This document shows positions 1 through 5,687 of a DNA stretch of 5,765 nucleotides, piece by piece; position 1 is the first letter of the stretch; each line of letters starts with the position of its first letter. The notes beneath the pieces are model-generated. The model saw only the letters and a list, made by a program, of their open reading frames with translations, was not told where the DNA came from and searched no databases. Origin of the DNA: Methanobrevibacter sp. (lineage in GTDB: Archaea > Methanobacteriota > Methanobacteria > Methanobacteriales > Methanobacteriaceae). The stretch is from contig JADLKP010000148.1 in the NCBI GenBank assembly GCA_016838945.1, positions 1-5,765 of the forward strand. The letters run 5' to 3'. The translations under genes were made by a program, and so were the position numbers.

Positions 1-25
1 ATGATAATATCATTGTAATATCATT
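1..25. repeat. 13-bp palindrome overlapping a 10-bp direct repeat
   Basis: Bases 1-13 (ATGATAATATCAT) form a perfect dyad with 6-bp arms around a central A. The 10-mer TAATATCATT occurs at 5-14 and again at 16-25, one helical turn apart. The element lies directly upstream of the TATA box at 28-40, where an archaeal transcription regulator could bind. It is A/T-rich and cut by the window edge, so chance is a real alternative. Confidence 0.3.
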
Positions 26-43
26 TTTTTATATATAAATAAA
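24..43 (+). promoter_or_regulatory. Archaeal TATA-box promoter for the MraY-like gene
   Basis: A T-run leads into TTTATATATAAAT at 28-40, a good match to the archaeal TATA box. Transcription would be expected to begin about 25 bases downstream, near 60-65, giving a leader of roughly 100 bases. A second weaker candidate, AAAATATATAATAAAA at about 67-82, would give a shorter leader. In such A/T-rich DNA, TATA-like strings arise easily by chance. Confidence 0.45.
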
Positions 44-165
44 AATTTAAATATTATAATGACTATAAAAATATATAATAAAAGAATAGATTTTAGAAAT
101 TTTTTTAGAAATTTTAAATTTTTCTGATTATTTTTAAATTGGATAAATTTTTTGAATCAAGTGTG

Positions 166-1245
166 ATGAGTATGGCATTGGATAATATCTTATTGAAATT
201 TTTTATCACTTTCTTTGCTACAGTAATTTTTACATGGTTTGTAAGGAAAGCATTAAGGGATGCAGATTTAACTGACAATCCTATCGTTAGTGAACATAGA
301 CATAAGGCAGGAACTCCAACAATGGGGGGAATCGCTTTCTTATTTACAGTTTTACTTATTCTGTCCCTATACTTTAGAAATGAAGATATTTTGATAATTT
401 CATTTATCATGCTCACTGGTGGAGTAATGGGATTAATTGACGACCTCTTAGGCCTTAGAGTTAAGGAGTATCAAAAGGTAGTCAAAAACATAAGTGATTC
501 CGTTGTTCCTATTGGATTGCTCGATTTAGGTGTAGGTGAAGAGGCAAGAATTACAACAGATAAGGCAAAAGAGCAAGTAGGTCCTTTAGTTGAAGAGGGC
601 AAATTGGAGCTTGTTGCTGAAATCCCTATCAAATACGAGCCAAGTGAAGAAGTAAAGATCATTGTACAATTGATTCCAGGTTTATTCTTGGCATTTACAG
701 GAGTTATAACCACTTTAGGCGGATTCGAATTAGGCCTTTTGGCTTATCCTGTTTTGATGATTGGTGTATTGGGTTCAATCAATGCAGTGAACCTTATTGA
801 TGGAATGGATGGTTTAGCTGCAGGAATTATCGCTATTGCATCAGCATTCTGCTGTCTATATGGAGTTATGTTTGGAAACACCTCAACAGTCTATCCCTTC
901 GGATTATTAGGTACAATGTGTCTTGGTTTCTTAGTGTTCAACAAGTATCCCGCTTCAATATTTATGGGTGATACAGGTTCATTCGTCTTAGGTACAGGTT
1001 ATGCAGCAGCAGTTCTTTTGACAGATATACCTTACTATGGTGTACTTGCTTTGGCTGTACCGATCGTATCCACTGTCATCAGCTTAATGCACAGAGCTCA
1101 TATAATCACATTACCTGTAGAGCCTTTGCATCATACCTTGAATTACAAGGGTATTTCTGAAGTTAAAATTGTTTTATCTTATTGGCTACTCACAGTAGCA
1201 GTATGTGTAATTGGTATTTTAGCAAAATTATACATATTTTCATAG
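166..1245 (+). CDS. MraY-like phospho-sugar-peptide polyprenyl-phosphate transferase (pseudomurein pathway)
   Basis: This is a polytopic membrane enzyme of the MraY/WecA (PNPT) superfamily, expected to transfer a phospho-sugar-peptide from a UDP carrier to polyprenyl phosphate on the cytoplasmic face. Numbered from ATG 166 (359 aa), it shows GTPTMGG at 49-55, the catalytic aspartate pair DD at 92-93, NAVNLIDGMDGLAAG at 206-220, MGDTGS at 267-272 and PLHHTLNYKG near 320-329. The last corresponds to the bacterial MraY HHH loop, but its third His is Thr. About ten hydrophobic segments fit the MraY fold. A soluble, charged insert of about 65 residues (98-163) separates the DD loop from the K-x3-Q helix. 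The frame is open back to a TTG at 139, but nothing like a ribosome binding site precedes it. ATG 166 or 172 puts the N-terminus just before the first membrane helix. The Mur ligase downstream supports a pseudomurein role, making it the archaeal pMraY. The family is secure; the exact substrate is inferred. Confidence 0.93.
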   Translation: MSMALDNILLKFFITFFATVIFTWFVRKALRDADLTDNPIVSEHRHKAGTPTMGGIAFLFTVLLILSLYFRNEDILIISFIMLTGGVMGLIDDLLGLRVKEYQKVVKNISDSVVPIGLLDLGVGEEARITTDKAKEQVGPLVEEGKLELVAEIPIKYEPSEEVKIIVQLIPGLFLAFTGVITTLGGFELGLLAYPVLMIGVLGSINAVNLIDGMDGLAAGIIAIASAFCCLYGVMFGNTSTVYPFGLLGTMCLGFLVFNKYPASIFMGDTGSFVLGTGYAAAVLLTDIPYYGVLALAVPIVSTVISLMHRAHIITLPVEPLHHTLNYKGISEVKIVLSYWLLTVAVCVIGILAKLYIFS

Positions 1246-1255
1246 TTTTAATAGG

Positions 1256-1293
1256 TTTAAACTATTTAAAACTATTTTAAAGCTATTTTAAAA
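1256..1293. repeat. Three imperfect copies of TTTAAAACTAT
   Basis: Just after the MraY-like gene, TTTAAACTAT, TTTAAAACTAT and TTTTAAAGCTAT follow one another with a period of about 10-11 bases. This is an A/T-rich microsatellite-like tract. It may be slippage-derived or may have a spacing-dependent role in the 107-base gap between the two cell-wall genes. Confidence 0.5.
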
Positions 1294-1295
1294 TC

Positions 1296-1326
1296 TTATT
1301 TAATTTTTATTTTTATTTTATTTATC
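1296..1326 (+). terminator. T-rich tract, possible archaeal intrinsic terminator
   Basis: Several T-runs of four to five bases separated by single A residues follow the MraY-like gene. Archaeal RNA polymerase can terminate on oligo-T without a hairpin, so at least partial termination is plausible. The next gene begins only about 30 bases further on, and the tract also contains TATA-like strings (TTTATTTAT near 1318). Read-through into the ligase is therefore equally possible. Confidence 0.3.
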
Positions 1327-1340
1327 TACTATCAATCTTA

Positions 1341-1347
1341 AAGGGGA
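1341..1347 (+). promoter_or_regulatory. Ribosome binding site of the Mur ligase
   Basis: AAGGGGA ends five bases before ATG 1353 and is the clearest purine-rich ribosome binding site in the window. It fixes the start of the ligase gene. Confidence 0.6.
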
Positions 1348-1352
1348 TTAAA

Positions 1353-2999
1353 ATGTCAAAAACATATTTTTTAAATGAATTAGCAGATTCCGTATCTTCT
1401 TTAAATACTTTTTCTATCAGTCAACTTGCAGATTCAATTGGCGGCAAAATCTATGGGTCTAATGATTATAAGGCTTCAAATGGATTTACTGGAATCTTTG
1501 AAACTTTAAATGAGGCCCAAGAGGGAGATATTGTAATCAGACATTGGATCAATGGCAAAGGTGTTGAAATAGCAAACAGAAAAAATGTTGCATGTCTCAT
1601 AACCTTGACTCCTAAGGAAGATGCATTGGAAATGGCTGAAAAGCTTAACTTTCCTGTTATCGTAGTTGATAGAATTGAGTTTGCTAATGCATTTGCAATA
1701 AAATGGACAATAGATAATTTGGTCCCAAATTCCAAAAGAGTTGTTATAAGTGGAACCAACGGTAAATCAACTAGTTCCCATTTGATTTATCATATATTAT
1801 CCCATGCAGGATACAATGTCTTCACTAATACTGATGCCAAATCTGAATTCAATACATTGATTGACCCTATGGTTGCCAAACTAATATCTGAAGAGGTTTT
1901 GGCAAGTCAAGGGGTGGATGCAAGATTATTCAACTTCATATGTGACATTCCAAACAAGGAAGTCTTTGACTATTTGGTCATTGAAGTTTCAGAGGTTCAA
2001 GGCTGGGGAACCGATTTGATGGAGGGCCATGCATTGATAATGTCTTCAGCAATCAACCCTGATGTAGGTGTCGTCACTAATGTTGCAATGGACCACATTG
2101 GGCTTGTAAACTCAATCGAAGAGGTATTTGAGGAAACCTCAGGTGTAGTGAAGGCTACCAACAAGGGAGGAGTCGTACTTAACTTTGATGATGAAAATGT
2201 CCTTGCCATGAAAGAGTTTGTAAATGGTGGTGTGGAGACTTTCTTCACTTCAATGGATAAGCAAAACATTGTGGATTATGATGCAGAAAGCAATAGGAAA
2301 GTATACTTTGACAGTGAAGAGAAGGTAATAATGTTTAGTGGAGAAGCTATTTTGACATTTGAAGAGCTTCCATTTACTGGAAATCATTTTATCCGCAACA
2401 TTTTGTCTGCCATATCAGCTTGCATTTCTTTGGGCATTCCTATTGAAGACATTAAAGATGGAGTGAAAACATATATGCCTCTCAGCAGAAGATTCACTAG
2501 GCTTTACGATGAGCCTATAGTCATAGATGACTTTGCACACAATCCTGATGGGATAAAGAACACTGTCAGAGCAACATATGACTTGGCGGAACAGCTGGAA
2601 AAGGGCGACTTGCATATTGCCTGTGCAATCAGAGGTTCCCGTGGAGAGACATTGAATGGCCTCAATTCAGAGGCTTTAGCTGAAGTTATCAAGGAATTGC
2701 GTCATAGAAACGATGATTCAATTGAAAATGATTCAGTGGCCAAGAAGAGGGAAATCTATCTAAGCCTATCATCAAGTGTTGATTTGGTGGATCATTTGAA
2801 TCATGTTGAAGACTTTGAAAAGGACATATTCTTTTCTAATTTGGATAAGGAACGCATAAGATATAATCATTTTGAAAAATTATACGATGCTTTAGGATAT
2901 ATTATGGAAACTGCAACTAAAGATGATGTGGTCTTATTGATTGGTGCACAAGGTATGGATCCTGCATCAGAAGTATTGAAGGATATTTTAGGGTATTGA
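1353..2999 (+). CDS. Mur ligase family protein, probable pseudomurein peptide ligase
   Basis: This is an ATP-dependent amide ligase of the Mur/CphA/FPGS superfamily (548 aa), expected to add amino acids to the growing pseudomurein peptide in the cytoplasm. Residues 1-125 form an N-terminal domain: FSISQLADSIGGKIYG at 20-35 resembles the start of MurE/MurF proteins. The central domain carries the ATP P-loop GTNGKSTS at 134-141, a conserved Glu region EVSEVQGWG at 211-219, the VTNVAMDHIG segment at 241-250 and K267, the position usually carbamylated in Mur ligases. The C-terminal half has GNHFIRN at 343-349 (the usual HN is HF), RR at 379-380, DDFAHNPDG at 392-400 and AIRGSRGE at 425-432. The last two resemble the C-terminal ligase part of cyanophycin synthetase more than bacterial MurE, and no DNPR motif for diaminopimelate was found. 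Adjacency to the MraY-like gene supports pseudomurein synthesis. Which residue it adds cannot be read from the sequence. ATG 1353 has a good ribosome binding site. Confidence 0.9.
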   Translation: MSKTYFLNELADSVSSLNTFSISQLADSIGGKIYGSNDYKASNGFTGIFETLNEAQEGDIVIRHWINGKGVEIANRKNVACLITLTPKEDALEMAEKLNFPVIVVDRIEFANAFAIKWTIDNLVPNSKRVVISGTNGKSTSSHLIYHILSHAGYNVFTNTDAKSEFNTLIDPMVAKLISEEVLASQGVDARLFNFICDIPNKEVFDYLVIEVSEVQGWGTDLMEGHALIMSSAINPDVGVVTNVAMDHIGLVNSIEEVFEETSGVVKATNKGGVVLNFDDENVLAMKEFVNGGVETFFTSMDKQNIVDYDAESNRKVYFDSEEKVIMFSGEAILTFEELPFTGNHFIRNILSAISACISLGIPIEDIKDGVKTYMPLSRRFTRLYDEPIVIDDFAHNPDGIKNTVRATYDLAEQLEKGDLHIACAIRGSRGETLNGLNSEALAEVIKELRHRNDDSIENDSVAKKREIYLSLSSSVDLVDHLNHVEDFEKDIFFSNLDKERIRYNHFEKLYDALGYIMETATKDDVVLLIGAQGMDPASEVLKDILGY

Positions 3000-3002
3000 A
3001 TC

Positions 3003-3018
3003 AATTTTAATGAAAATT
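3003..3018 (+). other. Small A/T-only hairpin after the ligase gene
   Basis: AATTTT and AAAATT flank a 4-base loop just past the ligase stop codon. The stem has only A/T pairs and no T-run follows, so it is a poor terminator. It is recorded as the only dyad seen at this gene end. Confidence 0.2.
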
Positions 3019-3050
3019 AAGAAATATTGAGAAATATTAAGAAATAAAAG

Positions 3051-3070
3051 AATTTATAGAAATTATAAAA
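3051..3070 (+). promoter_or_regulatory. Candidate promoter for the DUF4145/AP2-like gene
   Basis: AATTTATAGAAATTATAAAA contains two overlapping TATA-like elements preceded by a purine stretch (AAATAAAAG) that could act as the TFB recognition element. Transcription would start near 3090, giving a leader of about 45 bases. The 139-base gap and this element suggest that the gene is transcribed separately from the cell-wall pair. The gap also contains degenerate repeats of GAAATATT at about 3020-3045. The ribosome binding site before ATG 3139 is weak (GGGATG at 3128-3133). Confidence 0.4.
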
Positions 3071-3138
3071 GGTTAATTTTAAGATGGGTCATTTTAAAAC
3101 AAATATGATTCCATCATTTTTATTAATGGGATGTTAAA

Positions 3139-4848
3139 ATGAGTGAATTTTGTTTTAGTTTCTTGGAAAATCAATTTAGGGATATTTATCTTGACTGTGC
3201 AAGGATGGACAAGAATCTAATTGAAGGGGATGGAGTCGAAGCTATTCTGATTGCTGGAAGAATAGCTGAAAAGGTCACTAAGGCAATTTTTGCTTTTGAA
3301 GGCATAAAGGAAGATGAAAATAGCCAATACAAAAGAATTGAAAAGTTGAACAATGCGAATATTTTGCCGAACAACATTAAAAATGACTTTTCAAGGCTTC
3401 GCAGATTAAGAAATGATGTTTATCACAATACGATAGGTGGTGATGGTGCTGGAGGATTTGCATCTTCTCCACAAATGGCAAGGTCATATGTACAGAATGG
3501 TGGTTTAAGAGATTATAAAACAGGATTCAATGAAGTGAAGAAACTTAATTCATCTTCAAGTTCACAAGCGAATAACCAGAATAATAATAAACAGAATAAT
3601 CATAATAAACAGAATAATCATAATAATCAAACTAATGCAAATCCATTTTTAGATAAGAATGCATCTGCAGATGTAAGCGGTGAACTTGAAGCTGCAAGTG
3701 AAGCCCATAGGATAATATTCAATATTTGTGTCTGGTTCTATGTAAATTATTCTGGCGATAAGGACTTTATCAGGCCAAAATATAAAATCAGCAGAAGAAC
3801 ACAGGATGCAGACTTTTTAATCAGACTCAAATCAGCAATCAATGATGGTGATGAATTTAAAAGGCTAAGGCAATCAAGTCCCAACAATGAAATCATTCAA
3901 ATCCTAAATGAACTCTACATTCCAAAGCAGGTTGAAGAAAAGGATGAGAATTTGGTTTATGGAGTGAATAATAAGGAAATCAAGATCCGAGATCCTGGTG
4001 TTCCATATTCCCAATGCTTGGGAATTTCATATGATGACAATCTCTTCATGTGGAAAGCAGAGCACGGAGGAAAGGAATTGGGATTATACCAATCTTCCAA
4101 AGAGGCATATGAAGCAAGAGAAATTTATATAAGTTCATTGCCTACTCCTAAAAAGGTCAAAGGCGCCTATTCCAAGGCAAGGGGAATTTCATTTAGCCAA
4201 ATACAGAAATTATGGTCTGTAAGTGTTAAGGGTCAGATAATATCTTATCATGCAACAGAAAATGATGCAATCAAGGCAAGAAAGGATTACCTCAAAGAGA
4301 ATGGATTAGTGGATGTTAAGGTAAATGGCGGTTTCAAAACAATCACCTTAAAGGAAAGAGACAGGTTAAGAGCAAAGGCAAAAGAAAAGTCAAAAGACAA
4401 AAAGTCTAAAAAGATCAAGACTATTGATTCAAAATCTTCCATAAAAGATGAAATGGCCAATAAATCTGTCAAATCTACTAAATCAATCAAATCCAAATCA
4501 GCCCAATCTAAGAAATCCAATAAGTTAGATTATGCTAAAGAGTTTAAAAATGAAAATAAAAGCAAGGTAAAAGTCAAGGATGGAAATAAGGTTTCATCAG
4601 AAAAGGCCACTAAGAAGGTTAAAGTCAATAAGGGAGAAAGAGTAGGCAAGAATAAAACCAAGAAGTTCAAGAAGTCCAAATCTGCAATATCCAAGAAAAA
4701 ATCATCAAAATATGATGGAATTTTCTATGAAGATGGATTATTCATGTGGAGTGCTGAGGTTGATGGCAAACATTTGGGATTATTCCCCACTGAAGAGGAA
4801 GCTCATGAAAAGAGAGAGGAATATATAAGAAGTAGATCTTTAAATTAA
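3139..4848 (+). CDS. DUF4145/HEPN-like domain protein with three AP2-like repeats
   Basis: I recognise domains but no named protein (569 aa, no signal peptide or membrane helix). Residues about 8-100 and 181-215 resemble DUF4145, the HEPN-type helical domain found at the N-terminus of some type I restriction HsdR subunits and helicases. RLRRLRNDVYHN at 86-97 holds an R-x4-H motif (R91, H96), the RNase signature of HEPN folds. AHRIIFNICVWFYVNYSGD at 189-207 matches the typical closing helix. No nuclease or helicase motor follows. An Asn/Gln/His/Lys-rich insert (about 139-168) separates motif and final helix. The C-terminal half has three AP2-like units with the pattern G-I-x-[FY]..[LF]-x-W-x-[AV]..G..A...R..Y: 294-333, 349-388 and 526-567. 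Units 1 and 3 are closely similar; unit 2 is more diverged. A Lys/Ser-rich, probably disordered segment (403-524) joins units 2 and 3. AP2 folds bind DNA in other proteins, so nucleic-acid binding is likely; RNase activity and a defence role are inference. Confidence 0.85.
   Translation: MSEFCFSFLENQFRDIYLDCARMDKNLIEGDGVEAILIAGRIAEKVTKAIFAFEGIKEDENSQYKRIEKLNNANILPNNIKNDFSRLRRLRNDVYHNTIGGDGAGGFASSPQMARSYVQNGGLRDYKTGFNEVKKLNSSSSSQANNQNNNKQNNHNKQNNHNNQTNANPFLDKNASADVSGELEAASEAHRIIFNICVWFYVNYSGDKDFIRPKYKISRRTQDADFLIRLKSAINDGDEFKRLRQSSPNNEIIQILNELYIPKQVEEKDENLVYGVNNKEIKIRDPGVPYSQCLGISYDDNLFMWKAEHGGKELGLYQSSKEAYEAREIYISSLPTPKKVKGAYSKARGISFSQIQKLWSVSVKGQIISYHATENDAIKARKDYLKENGLVDVKVNGGFKTITLKERDRLRAKAKEKSKDKKSKKIKTIDSKSSIKDEMANKSVKSTKSIKSKSAQSKKSNKLDYAKEFKNENKSKVKVKDGNKVSSEKATKKVKVNKGERVGKNKTKKFKKSKSAISKKKSSKYDGIFYEDGLFMWSAEVDGKHLGLFPTEEEAHEKREEYIRSRSLN
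3586..3621 (+). repeat. Two perfect 18-bp coding repeats (NKQNNH)2
   Basis: The unit AATAAACAGAATAATCAT occurs twice in direct tandem and in frame, with decayed partial copies on both sides (about 3571-3585 and 3622-3633). It encodes the Asn-rich linker inside the DUF4145-like domain. Nucleotide-perfect copies point to recent duplication by slippage, so linker length may vary between strains. Confidence 0.85.
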
Positions 4849-4889
4849 TTTTATATGGTTGGAAGAATTCATATTTGTTGAAACTATTT

Positions 4890-4907
4890 AATTTTATATA
4901 AAAAAAT
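4890..4907 (+). promoter_or_regulatory. Candidate TATA box upstream of the zinc-ribbon gene
   Basis: AATTTTATATAAAAAAATT gives a strong archaeal TATA match at about 4892-4900. Transcription would start near 4925, inside the repeats described next, leaving a leader of about 100 bases before the zinc-ribbon gene. Each repeat copy also carries A/T strings that could act as alternative promoters, so the assignment is uncertain. Confidence 0.35.
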
Positions 4908-4982
4908 TATTTTTATCTATGAAACTAATTAATTCTTATTGTATAAAATTATTTTTATCTATTGAAACTAATTAATTCTTAT
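4903..4982. repeat. Two near-identical 37/38-bp direct repeats, period 42
   Basis: AAAATTATTTTTATCTAT(T) followed by GAAACTAATTAATTCTTAT occurs at 4903-4939 and 4945-4982, differing by a single inserted T. A third, degenerate relative of the second half, TTGAAACTATTTAATTTTAT, lies at about 4878-4898. The repeats fill the gap between the DUF4145/AP2-like gene and the zinc-ribbon gene. They could be slippage products or tandem regulator sites. Nothing identifies them as a mobile element or CRISPR. Confidence 0.85.
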
Positions 4983-5015
4983 CTATTAAAATAATTCTTA
5001 TCTATTAAAATAATT
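4978..5015. repeat. Two perfect 19-bp tandem repeats
   Basis: CTTATCTATTAAAATAATT is present twice without interruption, at 4978-4996 and 4997-5015. It overlaps the end of the 38-bp repeat by five bases and shares its TTATCTATT core. The second copy ends four bases before the ribosome binding site of the next gene, so the array would lie in that gene's leader if transcription starts near 4925. Confidence 0.9.
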
Positions 5016-5018
5016 CTT

Positions 5019-5026
5019 GAGTTGAT
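5019..5026 (+). promoter_or_regulatory. Ribosome binding site of the zinc-ribbon gene
   Basis: GAGTTGAT differs by one base from GAGGTGAT, the complement of the archaeal 16S 3' end. It lies three bases before ATG 5030 and six before ATG 5033. The spacing favours the second ATG as the real start, which would remove one Met. Confidence 0.5.
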
Positions 5027-5029
5027 ACA

Positions 5030-5650
5030 ATGATGTCAAATTTTAAGTATTGTCCAATGTGTGGAACCCCAAGAGAGGGGGATGATCAATTTTGTAAAAA
5101 TTGCAATTTTGAATTTTTAGTAGGGGAATATGTTAAGGTGGAAAATAAAAATATGGAAAATGATGAAAAAATTGAAGTAGAAAAAGTGTCTCAAGAAGAG
5201 TTTGTTGAATCAAATGATAATATTCGAGTTAGTCGTGATAAAATTAATCATTGTATTGCTAAGTATCTAAATAATGAACTGGCTAATCAATTTAATGAAA
5301 AGTATGGTGAAATACTTGGTTTTGGTATAAGTGAGTATATATCTACTAATTTAAATAATCCATTTAATGACAATTTCGGTGATGATGAACTTGGGAATAT
5401 TGAAAATCTGCTCCATGATGAAAAATTAATTCATTCAAAAAATATTTTCATCCAATGGATAGGTGAAAATAGGGGTCACTTGCCAGGTATGGTATTGAAC
5501 CAATATAATGTTCCAATTCAAACCAATATCAACAACTTGAAAAACATACTTTCATTGGATCTTGTTGAAAGTGATGAAAACAATAAGTTCAAAAATTTGT
5601 TGAATGAATATTTGGATTTTGAAAATGAGTTTTTAGAAAATTTAATTTAA
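5030..5650 (+). CDS. Zinc-ribbon protein of unknown function
   Basis: This soluble 206-residue protein begins with a zinc ribbon: C8-x2-C11 (CPMCG) and C22-x2-C25 (CKNC) should bind one zinc ion. Ribbons of this kind, common at the N-terminus of archaeal proteins, mediate protein or nucleic-acid contacts. A charged, acidic linker follows (about 35-65, rich in Glu, Lys and Asn), then a probably helical acidic region (about 67-206) in which I recognise no family. It contains NNPFNDNFGDDELGN near 110-124 and IQWIGENRGHLPG near 141-153, and ends in an acidic helix. No membrane segment or signal peptide is seen. The gene is visibly more A/T-rich than the two cell-wall genes, which suits an accessory or fast-evolving gene. 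A start at 5033 is as likely as 5030. Its relation to the DUF4145/AP2-like gene, 181 bases upstream on the same strand, is unknown. Confidence 0.8.
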   Translation: MMSNFKYCPMCGTPREGDDQFCKNCNFEFLVGEYVKVENKNMENDEKIEVEKVSQEEFVESNDNIRVSRDKINHCIAKYLNNELANQFNEKYGEILGFGISEYISTNLNNPFNDNFGDDELGNIENLLHDEKLIHSKNIFIQWIGENRGHLPGMVLNQYNVPIQTNINNLKNILSLDLVESDENNKFKNLLNEYLDFENEFLENLI

Positions 5651-5687
5651 TTTTTATAATTTGAATTTTTATAATAGTTTTTATAAA

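Noticed and set aside
139..165. TTG at 139 as the start of the MraY-like gene
   Set aside because: No ribosome binding site precedes it, and ATG 166 or 172 fits the expected short tail before the first membrane helix. It is not excluded.
114..416. Reverse-strand open frame opposite the MraY-like gene
   Set aside because: It lies antisense to clearly conserved MraY motifs and its product shows no recognisable domain, so it is a shadow frame. The other reverse-strand frames at 471-713, 1466-1759, 1997-2269, 2415-2692, 3186-3377 and 4287-4520 were rejected for the same reason.
3139..3780. Truncated type I restriction subunit (HsdR)
   Set aside because: Only the DUF4145-like N-terminus is shared. 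The frame continues intact into AP2-like repeats, and no helicase or nuclease remnants or hsdM/hsdS genes are seen, so a degraded HsdR is less likely than a distinct architecture.
4018..4839. Phage integrase arm-binding domains
   Set aside because: The small beta-beta-beta-alpha units could also match integrase arm-type domains, but no tyrosine recombinase catalytic domain is present in the protein or nearby.
4903..5015. CRISPR-like array (ATTGAAAC string, repeats with a period of 42)
   Set aside because: The repeated part is nearly the whole period, leaving only a few bases between copies rather than unique spacers. There are just two copies, and no cas gene is in the window.
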